From Clostridium sp. CAG:167 (GTDB lineage: Bacteria > Bacillota > Clostridia > Lachnospirales > Lachnospiraceae), in contig HF998343.1 in the NCBI GenBank assembly GCA_000433735.1, forward strand, positions 4,467 through 14,707: DNA of 10,241 bases. Reading direction: 5' to 3'. How positions within the stretch are numbered: the first letter of the stretch is position 1; every line of letters begins with the position of its first letter. Of the stretch, positions 1-6,534 are shown in pieces. A model generated the notes under the pieces. It was not told the DNA's origin, did no database searches, and saw only the letters and a program-made list of their open reading frames with translations. The position numbers were made by a program, and so were the translations under genes.

Positions 1-586
1 GCCCTGCCGTAATAAGAACCTTCTTGCCAGCCAGATCTTTCTCGTACTGTATTTCCTGCAAAATATGTGCCAAAAGCACCTCTTCCGACGGCATTTTGCC
101 CTTTCCTACTGTGTTGCAGGCCAGTCGTCCCGTATCCGGTTCGATCACTTCCATGCCATACCCGCGCAGAATCTCCAGATTGTCCTGAGTAACCGGATTG
201 TCATACATGTTGGTATTCATGGCCGGAGCCACGATCTTCTTGCAGCGGCAGGCAAGTACCGTGGTCGTCAGCATATCATCTGCGATGCCGTGGGCCATCT
301 TGGCGATGACATTGGCAGAAGCCGGTGCCACTAACACCACATCTGCCTTGTCACCCAGTGCCACATGCTCAATATTGTAGTTAAAATTCCGATCAAATGT
401 ATCTACCAGACATTTGTGATTGGTAAGGGTTTCAAAAGTAATGGGATTGATAAAATTCGTTGCATTTTTCGTCATCAACACATGGACATCCGCATGCAGT
501 TTTACTAACATACTGGTAAGATTGGCAATCTTATAAGCCGCAATGCTGCCTGTAACGCCCAAAACAACGGTTTTTCCTTCTAACAT
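1..586 (-). CDS. coaBC: CoaBC, N-terminal phosphopantothenoylcysteine decarboxylase part (partial at window edge)
   Basis: Bifunctional phosphopantothenoylcysteine decarboxylase / phosphopantothenate-cysteine ligase of coenzyme A synthesis, cytoplasmic, with FMN in the decarboxylase half. Only about 195 codons lie in the window; the gene continues past the left edge. The translation opens MLEGKTVVLGVTGSIAAYK, a flavoprotein Rossmann start. His74 (in NIEHVAL), Asn124 (in PAMNTNMY) and Cys157 (in LACNT) sit one position below E. coli Dfp His75, Asn125 and Cys158, so the decarboxylase catalytic residues are all present. The last visible residues (KKVLITAG) match the usual beginning of the CoaB ligase domain, supporting a fused CoaBC rather than a stand-alone CoaC. 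The ATG at 586 is preceded by an AGAGGAAG ribosome binding site. It is the last visible gene of the pan operon, 27 bp after panD. One oddity: the substrate-clamp motif usually written ACGD reads ACNT here. Confidence 0.95.
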   Translation of the reverse strand, partial: MLEGKTVVLGVTGSIAAYKIANLTSMLVKLHADVHVLMTKNATNFINPITFETLTNHKCLVDTFDRNFNYNIEHVALGDKADVVLVAPASANVIAKMAHGIADDMLTTTVLACRCKKIVAPAMNTNMYDNPVTQDNLEILRGYGMEVIEPDTGRLACNTVGKGKMPSEEVLLAHILQEIQYEKDLAGKKVLITAG

Positions 587-613
587 ATGATTTTACTTCC
601 TCTCTGGCTGTGA

Positions 614-1000
614 TCAATCTGAGAGCTCACCATGTTTTTCATAACTGGCAACCCGCTTGATGTGATTTTTTTCATCCACAAAAACAACCGATGGTTTATG
701 GTTTTTAGCTTCTTCCGGTGTCAGATCGCAATAACTCATGATGATCACATGATCTCCTGTGAGAACCTGGCGGGCTGCTGCCCCATTCAGACAGATCATA
801 CCACTTCCCGGCTCTCCGGCGATGGTATAAGTCTCAAAACGGCTGCCATTTTCCACATCTACGATCTGTACTTTTTCATATTCACAAATTCCGGCTGCGT
901 CCATCAGTTCCGGATCAACCGTGATACTTCCTACATAGTTCAGTTCTGCCTGCACTACCACAGCACGGTGGATCTTTCCTTTTAACATCTGAATCGTCAT
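614..1000 (-). CDS. panD: Aspartate 1-decarboxylase (PanD proenzyme)
   Basis: Converts L-aspartate to beta-alanine, the second half of pantothenate; a cytoplasmic pyruvoyl enzyme that cleaves itself. The 128-residue length is normal for the family. The cleavage site Gly24-Ser25 (in LNYVGSITVD) is in the canonical position; Ser25 would become the pyruvoyl group. Lys9, His11, Arg54, Thr57 and Tyr58, the known active-site residues, are all at their E. coli numbering. This also confirms the ATG at 1000 as the start rather than the internal Met5. A good ribosome binding site (AAGGAGG) precedes it. It lies 11 bp after the panC stop and 27 bp before coaBC, within the same operon. No PanZ/PanM maturation factor is visible; PanD proteins of Gram-positive bacteria generally self-process. 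Confidence 0.97.
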   Translation of the reverse strand: MTIQMLKGKIHRAVVVQAELNYVGSITVDPELMDAAGICEYEKVQIVDVENGSRFETYTIAGEPGSGMICLNGAAARQVLTGDHVIIMSYCDLTPEEAKNHKPSVVFVDEKNHIKRVASYEKHGELSD

Positions 1001-1011
1001 TGTTTTCCTCC

Positions 1012-1857
1012 TTATAAACCTACAATAAAGTTATCGATGAGACGAGTTTTTCCAATATAAACGGCCACTGCTACCAAAACACTTCCTTCGATGGTGTCAA
1101 TCGTCTCAATGTTATCAAAATCAACCGCTTCTACATAATCAATCCGTGCCAGCGGTTCGGACTCAATGATCTCTGTAATGGCATCCAGCACTTTTTTCAC
1201 ATCTTTTTCACCGGCACTTACCATTTCCTCGCCCTTTACCAGGCCCTTGTGAAGAATCACAGCTGCCTTTCTCTCTTCCTCAGACAGATAAGTATTTCTG
1301 GAACTTTTTGCCAGTCCGTCTTCCTCGCGGATGATCGGGCATCCTACGATCTCGAGGTCAAAGTTAAGGTCTCTTACCATTCTTCTTACTACTGCTAACT
1401 GCTGTGCATCCTTTTGTCCAAAATAAGCGCGGTCCGGATGAACAATATTAAACAATTTTCCTACTACGGTACATACACCACGGAAATGAATCGGTCTTGT
1501 TTTACCGCAAAGTCCTTTGGTAAGACCGTCCATATCGATATAAGTGCAGAAATCATCAAAGTACATATCTTCTTTCTCCGGATGGAAAATAAGGGCAGCA
1601 CCGGCATCTTCGCAAAGAGCCGCGTCTCTTTCCAGATCTCTCGGATAAGTAGCCAGATCCTCTGTTGGACCAAACTGGATAGGATTGACAAACACACTGA
1701 CAACCACCTTATCATTCTGGGCAACTGCCTTATCGATCAGGCTTTTGTGTCCTTCGTGCAGATATCCCATAGTTGGCACCAGACCGACTGTCAGTCCCTG
1801 CTGTCTCCATTTTTTTACTTCTTCTCTTACCTGTTCTACTGTGGATACAATTTTCAT
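1012..1857 (-). CDS. panC: Pantothenate synthetase (pantoate-beta-alanine ligase)
   Basis: Joins pantoate and beta-alanine using ATP, through a pantoyl-adenylate, to give pantothenate in the cytoplasm. The 281-residue length is typical. The nucleotidyltransferase HIGH-like motif is HEGH at residues 34-37, within LVPTMGYLHEGH. The conserved blocks SVFVNPIQFGP, YPRDLERD, FGQKDAQQL and the KMSKS-equivalent loop with SSRNTYLS are all present, so the enzyme should be active. The ATG at 1857 has GGAGAT upstream at reasonable spacing. It starts 18 bp after the panB stop and ends 11 bp before panD, consistent with one transcript. Confidence 0.97.
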   Translation of the reverse strand: MKIVSTVEQVREEVKKWRQQGLTVGLVPTMGYLHEGHKSLIDKAVAQNDKVVVSVFVNPIQFGPTEDLATYPRDLERDAALCEDAGAALIFHPEKEDMYFDDFCTYIDMDGLTKGLCGKTRPIHFRGVCTVVGKLFNIVHPDRAYFGQKDAQQLAVVRRMVRDLNFDLEIVGCPIIREEDGLAKSSRNTYLSEEERKAAVILHKGLVKGEEMVSAGEKDVKKVLDAITEIIESEPLARIDYVEAVDFDNIETIDTIEGSVLVAVAVYIGKTRLIDNFIVGL

Positions 1858-1875
1858 CGTTCTATCTCCATTCTT

Positions 1876-2703
1876 CTAGTATAATTTTTCTATAATCTCA
1901 TCATCGATGGAATACTGGTTTTCTTCTCCCGGAAAAACACCGGACTGAATCTCTTCAAAATATTGTTTAAAAGCATTTTTCATCACTTCGCCTATGTTGG
2001 CATACCGTTTTACAAATTTCGGTGTGAAATCTGTAAACATTCCCAGCAGATCCTGGTACACAAGTACCTGACCGTCACAGTCTCTGCCGGCCCCGATACC
2101 AATGGTAGGAATGGTCAGTTCCTTTGTCACAAGGGCTGCCAGTTTGGATGGGATTCCCTCCAGTACTACGGCAAAAGCTCCTGCTTCTTCTACGGCTTTG
2201 GCATCTTTCAGGATCTTGCGGGCAGCCTCTTCGGATTTACCCTGTACCTTAAATCCGCCAAATGCATTGATGGACTGTGGTGTCAGACCCAGGTGGGCAC
2301 ACACCGGAATCCCTGCGTCTACGATCGCCTTGATCTGCGGACACACTTCCTTGCCTCCTTCCAGTTTTACGGCACCGCCTCTTCCTTCTTTCATCAGACG
2401 GCCGGCGTTTACCACCGCATCATATACGGAAGTCTGGTAGGACATAAACGGCATATCAATGACAACCATGGCATTTTTTGCCCCTCTGGATACCGCTGCT
2501 CCGTGGTGGATCATATCCTCCATGGTGACAGAAATGGTATCTTCATATCCTAATATAACATTTCCCAGGGAATCTCCTACCAAGATCATGTTGACCCCGG
2601 CTTCATCCTCCAGCTTGGCTGTAGAATAATCATAAGCTGTCAGCATGGAAATTTTTTGTCCCTGTTCTTTCATTTGCTGCAAAGTGATTACTGTATTCTT
2701 CAT
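1876..2703 (-). CDS. panB: 3-methyl-2-oxobutanoate hydroxymethyltransferase (ketopantoate hydroxymethyltransferase)
   Basis: Transfers a hydroxymethyl group from 5,10-methylenetetrahydrofolate to ketoisovalerate, giving ketopantoate, the first committed step of pantothenate synthesis. At 275 residues it has normal length. The expected metal ligands Asp44 (VGDSLGN), Asp83 (IDMPFMSYQ) and Glu115 (KLEGG) and the catalytic Glu182 (VLEGIPS) lie within a residue of their E. coli positions. The blocks HLGLTPQSINAFGG and IGIGAGRDCDGQVLV are also conserved. The start is supported by AGGAGG a few bases before the ATG. It follows panG by a 54-bp gap and precedes panC by 18 bp; the gap shows no convincing promoter or terminator. 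Confidence 0.97.
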   Translation of the reverse strand: MKNTVITLQQMKEQGQKISMLTAYDYSTAKLEDEAGVNMILVGDSLGNVILGYEDTISVTMEDMIHHGAAVSRGAKNAMVVIDMPFMSYQTSVYDAVVNAGRLMKEGRGGAVKLEGGKEVCPQIKAIVDAGIPVCAHLGLTPQSINAFGGFKVQGKSEEAARKILKDAKAVEEAGAFAVVLEGIPSKLAALVTKELTIPTIGIGAGRDCDGQVLVYQDLLGMFTDFTPKFVKRYANIGEVMKNAFKQYFEEIQSGVFPGEENQYSIDDEIIEKLY

Positions 2704-2757
2704 GTTTTACCTCCTGTGGGTTGCGATGTTTCACACCCTTTTTGATCCGGGACAGTC

Positions 2758-3630
2758 TTATTGTCTCCTGTCCTCTCTTAACAATCGTTCCAGTTCCTTG
2801 TAGTCCCGCTGTGGATTCTTCTTCTTTGCCACAGAAAGGACCTCTTCCGACAAAGCCAGATACACAGTCCGGTCACTTCCCTGCAGTGTCTGCAGATGTT
2901 TCTGTACCGTCTCCACATCGTTTCTCTCCACCGGACCGCTGAGAGCCTCCTCCGGTGATGATTCCAACATTCTGCGGATATTGTTCTCTACCAGCGGGCG
3001 TAAAAAGTTCTCTGCCTCTTCCCCTGCAAAACCACAATCCTCCAGCAGCCTGACACTTTTTGCATACAGACCGATCATAAGATTGCTGGCTATGGCTGCC
3101 GCAGCATGATACTGCATCTTTTTCTCGGTAGACACAACTCCTGTCTCGTTACCGCACAAATTCCAGATTTCACGAAAAACGGCAACGGCCTCCGGATCGC
3201 CCTCTATGGTGAGTTTCACTGTATTTAGTTGTTCATAACTGGTAAATCGGTTGCTGAACGCATACATAGGATGAACGGAACAGGCACTTACGCCTTTCTT
3301 TTCCCGTCCTGTAAAAAGATCAGATGATAATGAGCCACTAAAATGACAAACAATCTTTCCCTCAAGAGAAAATTTACACAACTCTTCCCACACCGTCTTT
3401 ATCTGTGAATCCGGCGTGGCAATACAGACTATATCATTTTTTTTAACTAGTTCTGACAGCAGATAAAAGGGTGTTGTCCCTGTAAAAGTCGCAGCTTCTT
3501 CCACGCTTTCTTTTCTTCTGCCGGCATACCCGGTAATATGGTAACCGGCCTTTCTCAAGGCATCGTTTTCCTGTAAGTATTTTCCTACAGAACAGCCAAC
3601 TTTTCCGGCACCAATTATTCCTATTTGCAT
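2758..3630 (-). CDS. panG: Ketopantoate reductase, PanG type (Rossmann + DUF2520)
   Basis: Probable NAD(P)H-dependent reductase turning ketopantoate into pantoate. With the chosen start it has 290 residues. An N-terminal Rossmann domain opens MQIGIIGAGKVG, with the GxGxxG glycines at 7, 9 and 12. A C-terminal helical DUF2520-like domain carries HAAAAIASN near 175-183 and GPVERND near 231. The motifs CHFSGS (95-100) and SVHPMYAF (118-125) are typical of this COG5495-like group. An upstream in-frame ATG at 3666 has no good ribosome binding site, whereas the ATG at 3630 follows a perfect AGGAGGTGAT and directly precedes the Rossmann motif, so 3630 is preferred. From established knowledge, PanG was shown to be a ketopantoate reductase in Francisella, with homologues in Enterococcus faecalis and Clostridioides difficile. 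Position as first gene before panB-panC-panD supports that role here. The substrate is inferred from family and context. Confidence 0.82.
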   Translation of the reverse strand: MQIGIIGAGKVGCSVGKYLQENDALRKAGYHITGYAGRRKESVEEAATFTGTTPFYLLSELVKKNDIVCIATPDSQIKTVWEELCKFSLEGKIVCHFSGSLSSDLFTGREKKGVSACSVHPMYAFSNRFTSYEQLNTVKLTIEGDPEAVAVFREIWNLCGNETGVVSTEKKMQYHAAAAIASNLMIGLYAKSVRLLEDCGFAGEEAENFLRPLVENNIRRMLESSPEEALSGPVERNDVETVQKHLQTLQGSDRTVYLALSEEVLSVAKKKNPQRDYKELERLLREDRRQ

Positions 3631-3633
3631 GTT

Positions 3634-3643
3634 ATCACCTCCT
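3634..3643 (-). promoter_or_regulatory. Ribosome binding site that fixes the panG start
   Basis: On the minus strand AGGAGGTGAT ends three bases before the ATG at 3630; the AGGAGG core is 7 bases from the start codon. It is a full match to the 16S rRNA anti-Shine-Dalgarno sequence and argues against the longer reading from 3666, which would translate through this site. Confidence 0.85.
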
Positions 3644-3701
3644 AAGCTGTGACAACACATTTTCATCGGATGCAGTTTCCTATGAATACCGCTCTCATGA
3701 A

Positions 3702-3730
3702 TTTATAGCACGATTCCTGGTTTTTGTCAA
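3702..3730 (-). promoter_or_regulatory. Sigma-A type promoter of the panG-panB-panC-panD-coaBC operon
   Basis: Read on the minus strand, TTGACA (3725-3730) is followed after exactly 17 bp by TATAAA (3702-3707), so the -35 is perfect and the -10 is one base from consensus. The predicted transcript would start near 3695, about 65 bases before the panG start codon. The -35 box begins two bases after the rmuC stop codon, and no terminator hairpin is visible between the genes, so readthrough from the upstream pair could add to expression. Confidence 0.8.
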
Positions 3731-3732
3731 TT

Positions 3733-4641
3733 TTATATGTCAAAATATTCCAGTTTTTTCTTTAATTTTCTGAGACGCACTCCCATTAACTGCTCCAGTT
3801 CCTTATTACTTTGATCCAGACGCTTCTGAAGATCCAAAAGGCATGCCTCAAACCGCTTCACTTCCTCACCGGCTCCCGAAAGTGCCTGCCGCACCTCTTC
3901 CGTCTTTTCATCCAGTGCCACACTGCGGAATCCTACCTGCAGACCATTTAATATAGCTCCCAGAGTGCTTGGTCCCGCCACAGTGATCCGGTACTTCACC
4001 ATCAGTTCTTCTACGATCCCTGTCTGAAGCACCTCGGTATACACCCCCTCAAATGGGAAAAACAAGATGGCAAAATCCGTTGTATAAGGCGGCATGATAT
4101 ACTTGTCATGAACCTCTTTAGCAAAGCGTTTCACACGGCTTTTAAACAGGTCCAGTGCGTCCGCCGCCATGTCTTCCCCTTCCTGTCTGGCTTCCATTAA
4201 CTGCATATAGGCATCCAGCGGAAATTTGGAATCAATAGGCAGGTACACCGTCTGCCGGTTCTTTCCCGGCATTTTCACCGCATATTCTACCCGCTTGCTG
4301 CTTCCCGGGATCACCATACATTCCGTCTCATACTGTTCCGGACGCAGAAGCTGTTCCATCAGAGATCCTAACTGCCACTCTCCGTAGATTCCTCTTGTCT
4401 TTACATTAGAAAGAGCCTTTCCGATCTGATCCACACCGGACCCAAGCTGCTGCACCTTTCCTGAGATGGCTGCCATTTCTTTCGTCTGCTGCACCCCCTG
4501 GTTCTGCTGGAATTTAAGCAAAGCCTCTGCGTATTTGTGCATTTTCTGTTCCATGGTGCTTTCTATCTTATGGTAAAAACATAATCCCAGGATTACAGCT
4601 GTGACTACCCCGGACAATACTCCGATTAAAATCTGTTCCAT
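3733..4641 (-). CDS. rmuC: RmuC family protein (DNA recombination protein)
   Basis: Member of the RmuC family, known in E. coli for limiting inversion at short inverted repeats; a nuclease-like fold has been proposed for the family. It has 302 residues, shorter than the E. coli protein, chiefly because the coiled coil is short. Residues 4-23 form one hydrophobic anchor, 25-80 a probable coiled-coil stretch, and the core follows with RGIYGEWQLGSLMEQLL (83-99), PIDSKFPLDAY (136-146, with the DxK pair Asp138/Lys140), DFAILFFPFEGVY and AGPSTLGAILNGLQVGFRS. A second coiled coil rich in Lys and Glu closes the protein. The start has GGAGGGG just upstream and lies 12 bp after the PHP gene, so the two are probably co-transcribed. 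The exact molecular activity is not established by the sequence. Confidence 0.92.
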   Translation of the reverse strand: MEQILIGVLSGVVTAVILGLCFYHKIESTMEQKMHKYAEALLKFQQNQGVQQTKEMAAISGKVQQLGSGVDQIGKALSNVKTRGIYGEWQLGSLMEQLLRPEQYETECMVIPGSSKRVEYAVKMPGKNRQTVYLPIDSKFPLDAYMQLMEARQEGEDMAADALDLFKSRVKRFAKEVHDKYIMPPYTTDFAILFFPFEGVYTEVLQTGIVEELMVKYRITVAGPSTLGAILNGLQVGFRSVALDEKTEEVRQALSGAGEEVKRFEACLLDLQKRLDQSNKELEQLMGVRLRKLKKKLEYFDI

Positions 4642-4653
4642 TTTCCCCTCCTT

Positions 4654-5418
4654 CTACGCCAGTTCCTGCATTTTCTCCAGCAGCTTGATACCGTACTTTT
4701 CGGCCCACTGCTCTCCTTGTTTGATTCCTTCCCGGTTCAAAAGCTGCGCCGGTGAATGGGCATCCACGCCCAAAATAGCCTTAACTCCCACTTCTTTTGC
4801 CAGTTTCCAGAAGCGGTCCACTGGATAGTGTCTCTGATCCGCAAGTCCCAGTATATTGATTTCTGCCGGCTTATTCTCCTTCTTCAATGCTTCACAAACC
4901 GGCAGCATATACTTGCGGTATGTCTTATCGTCACCCAGAAAATGAGGAAGATCCGGATGAGCCAGATACAGGTAATCCCCAGACTCAATCCCCTCGATAG
5001 ACAGACGGGCGTACTCTGCCAGGTAAGCCTCCTCTTTGAACGGATGTCCCACATATACCTGCTCTTTGTCCGGTCCCAGAAAATGCTGTCCCTGGATCAT
5101 ATAGTCCAGAGGATAACCGGAAAGAAGTTCTTTCTGCTTCTCGATCAGTGCCGGCAGATACTCCGCCTCAAACCCTATATAGATCCGTATATCTTTTTCA
5201 TACTCTTTTTTCAATCCCTCCAGAGAGGAAAAATACCCATCTACCTCCGCCGGTGTCAGCCGGATCCCCGACACATAACCATCCGGATACACAAAAGGAC
5301 AGTGATCTGCGAATCCCAGCACCTCAAGTCCAGCCTCAATGGCACTTTCTACATATTCTCTATCTTCTCCCGATGCATGACCGCACCGCTTTGTATGGGT
5401 ATGATAATTTACTTTCAT
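4654..5418 (-). CDS. PHP-domain phosphatase, histidinol-phosphatase (HisK) type
   Basis: A 254-residue PHP-superfamily metal hydrolase most like the Gram-positive histidinol-phosphate phosphatases. Metal-binding motifs are all visible: HTHTKRCGH (6-14), DH at 38-39 in FADHCPF, Glu84 in GFEAEY, His112 in GQHF, His154 in AHPDLPHF, and Asp219/His221 in VDAHSP. The enzyme should therefore be competent for phosphate ester hydrolysis in the cytoplasm. The neighbours are not histidine genes (rmuC and the pan cluster follow), so histidinol phosphate as substrate is a family-based guess; another sugar or small-molecule phosphate is possible. The ATG at 5418 has AAGGAAAG upstream, and a TATAAT box lies about 30 bases before it. 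Confidence 0.85.
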   Translation of the reverse strand: MKVNYHTHTKRCGHASGEDREYVESAIEAGLEVLGFADHCPFVYPDGYVSGIRLTPAEVDGYFSSLEGLKKEYEKDIRIYIGFEAEYLPALIEKQKELLSGYPLDYMIQGQHFLGPDKEQVYVGHPFKEEAYLAEYARLSIEGIESGDYLYLAHPDLPHFLGDDKTYRKYMLPVCEALKKENKPAEINILGLADQRHYPVDRFWKLAKEVGVKAILGVDAHSPAQLLNREGIKQGEQWAEKYGIKLLEKMQELA

Positions 5419-5448
5419 AATCTTTCCTTCTTTCTGTCTTTGCCCCTC

Positions 5449-5454
5449 ATTATA
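5449..5454 (-). promoter_or_regulatory. Putative -10 box for the PHP phosphatase - rmuC pair
   Basis: A perfect TATAAT on the minus strand, placing the transcript start near 5442, about 24 bases before the PHP gene start. No convincing -35 box is found 16-18 bp upstream; the best (TGGTTC at 17 bp) is poor, so this promoter may be weak or activator-dependent. Confidence 0.5.
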
Positions 5455-5517
5455 CTACAAAAATTTTAATTGAACCATGAATATAGGAAGAAATTTGCAA
5501 AAAAAAACAAGCTATTC

Positions 5518-5547
5518 TTGACACACTCCCAAACCATGGATTAAAAT
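5518..5547 (+). promoter_or_regulatory. Promoter of the MarR-family gene
   Basis: A perfect -35 TTGACA (5518-5523) is followed after 18 bp by TAAAAT (5542-5547), five of six matches to the -10 consensus. The 20-odd bases upstream hold a run of A residues (about 5499-5507) that could act as an UP element. The start of transcription would be near 5554, about 90 bases before the proposed TTG start codon. Confidence 0.65.
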
Positions 5548-5570
5548 ATAAATTAGAAATCAAATTATGT

Positions 5571-5613
5571 TGTTTAAAAGGACACAAAAAAGGGGAATGT
5601 CCTTTTTAAAACA
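5571..5613 (+). repeat. Near-perfect inverted repeat in the leader of the MarR gene
   Basis: TGTTTAAAAGGACA (5571-5584) faces TGTCCTTTTTAAAACA (5598-5613) across a 13-base centre. The inner nine bases of each arm pair perfectly, and the outer parts pair after allowing one extra T and one extra A. It lies downstream of the predicted transcription start and upstream of the proposed TTG start. It could be a DNA operator for the MarR product or an RNA stem; there is no T-run after it, so it does not look like a terminator. Confidence 0.6.
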
Positions 5614-5626
5614 TCTCTTTGATTGT

Positions 5627-5635
5627 AAGGAGGGG
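5627..5635 (+). promoter_or_regulatory. Ribosome binding site that selects a TTG start for the MarR gene
   Basis: AAGGAGGGG ends nine bases before an in-frame TTG at 5645. It is the only strong Shine-Dalgarno sequence near the 5' end of this reading frame. The upstream ATGs at 5567 and 5597 have none at proper spacing. Confidence 0.7.
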
Positions 5636-5644
5636 AAACTTACA

Positions 5645-6070
5645 TTGAATAAACTGTTTTTTTTATCTTTGCTTGAGCTGTCCGCAGCCCACGCAAAAAA
5701 AAGCAGGGAAATTTTCACTACTCTCGGCGTTTCGGATGCCCAGCCTAAGATCCTTTACATATTACTTGCAGAGGATGGATGGCTGCAAAAAGATCTGGCC
5801 GAGTTTTGCAAAATTTCACCTGCTTCTATGACTATTCTATTAAACAATATGGAGAAAAAAGATCTTGTAAAAAGGAAGAAGACACAACTATCCAACGGAA
5901 AACGGGCATTTCAGATTTATTTGACAGAAAATGGAAGAAAAATTGCAAAAAAAGTCCATGATGAAATGGAAAAACTGGAAGAACTTACCCTGGCGGATTT
6001 TTCCCAGGCAGAAAAAGATCAGCTTTTCTCTCTCATGGACAAAGTCTGTCACAACCTGAACGATCACTGA
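5645..6070 (+). CDS. MarR-family transcriptional regulator
   Basis: A 141-residue winged helix-turn-helix regulator when started at TTG 5645, the usual length of the family. The open frame extends back to an ATG at 5567 (167 residues), but that extension is translated inverted repeat and carries no domain; the AAGGAGGGG site supports the TTG. The DNA-binding core runs from about residue 40 to 95: LQKDLAEFCKISPASMTILLNNMEKKDLV is split over the recognition helices, followed by the wing KRAFQIYLTENG. Helices at both ends would form the dimer interface. The ligand is unknown. The region is strikingly A-rich compared with the genes on either side. The gene is transcribed towards the MerR gene and overlaps it tail-to-tail by 7 bp. 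The target is probably its own promoter, given the inverted repeat in the leader; no transporter or enzyme is paired with it on the same strand before the convergent gene. Confidence 0.88.
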   Translation: MNKLFFLSLLELSAAHAKKSREIFTTLGVSDAQPKILYILLAEDGWLQKDLAEFCKISPASMTILLNNMEKKDLVKRKKTQLSNGKRAFQIYLTENGRKIAKKVHDEMEKLEELTLADFSQAEKDQLFSLMDKVCHNLNDH

Positions 6071-6471
6071 AAATCATCAAAACAGGGCCAAGGTTCATCT
6101 TTTTCAATGGCTTTTTTGATTCCATTGTAGAAGCGGACTTTCTGTCTTATATGATCCAGGTCCTGCTGCATTTTCTCCATTTGATCTACAATGTACTTTT
6201 CGTGATTTTCCATCATGTCTACCACTTTATCAATATTATCCCGCAGATTTTCTGCGTACTCAAAGAAGTCATGGATTTTAGACATGGGAAGACCGGTGCG
6301 TTTAAAACAGGTAATTGCCTGCAGTCTGTCTATATGTTCATCTGTGTAGACTCTTTGTTTGTGTTCATCCCTCTTCACTTCCGGAAGAATACCTAATTCT
6401 TCGTAATAACGGAGCGTGGAGGATGGTACATCAAAAATCTGGCCTATTTCCCGTATGTTGTATGTTTTCAT
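6064..6471 (-). CDS. MerR-family regulator (AdhR/NmlR-like)
   Basis: A 135-residue MerR-type activator. The N-terminal helix-turn-helix and wing include VPSSTLRYYEELGILPEVKR (residues 15-34), and the second helix pair holds LQAITCFKRTGLPMSKI. A long dimerisation helix follows (about 75-115). Cys55, in ITCFKRTG, lies close to where AdhR and NmlR proteins carry the single cysteine involved in sensing aldehydes or other electrophiles; a second cysteine lies near the C-terminus in PWPCFDDF. Metal-binding cysteine pairs of MerR/CueR type are absent. The gene is divergent from an aldo/keto reductase, and the shared intergenic region holds an ideal MerR operator. AAAGGA lies 7 bases before the ATG. 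The overlap of its own -35 region by the operator suggests autoregulation. Electrophile sensing is inference from the cysteine and the neighbour. Confidence 0.9.
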   Translation of the reverse strand: MKTYNIREIGQIFDVPSSTLRYYEELGILPEVKRDEHKQRVYTDEHIDRLQAITCFKRTGLPMSKIHDFFEYAENLRDNIDKVVDMMENHEKYIVDQMEKMQQDLDHIRQKVRFYNGIKKAIEKDEPWPCFDDFQ

Positions 6472-6498
6472 CCCATCATCCTTTCTTTGGGGAGGGTA

Positions 6499-6513
6499 TC
6501 GGAAAAATTCCGA
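6499..6513 (-). repeat. Short hairpin in the MerR gene leader
   Basis: TCGGAA and TTCCGA are separated by three A residues, giving a perfect 6-bp stem about 28 bases upstream of the MerR start codon. There is no long U-run in the right place for a terminator. Its role is unknown and it may be chance. Confidence 0.35.
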
Positions 6514-6534
6514 GATAATTTTTTTAATTCCCTA

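Noticed and set aside
1414..2553. Long plus-strand open frames (156 and 196 codons) opposite panC and panB
   Set aside because: They have no recognisable domain, lack good ribosome binding sites, and lie antisense to panC and panB, whose catalytic residues are all intact.
3631..3735. Terminator between rmuC and panG
   Set aside because: No stem with a following T-run was found on the minus strand; the interval is explained by the promoter and leader.
4756..5469. A 237-codon plus-strand open frame opposite the PHP phosphatase
   Set aside because: The minus strand encodes a complete PHP enzyme with all metal motifs; the plus frame reads as an unstructured antisense shadow.
6084..6117. Possible terminator after the MarR gene (GCCA/TGGC then six T)
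   Set aside because: The stem is only about four strong pairs plus G-U pairs around a 17-base loop, and it lies inside the MerR coding sequence. It is too weak to call.
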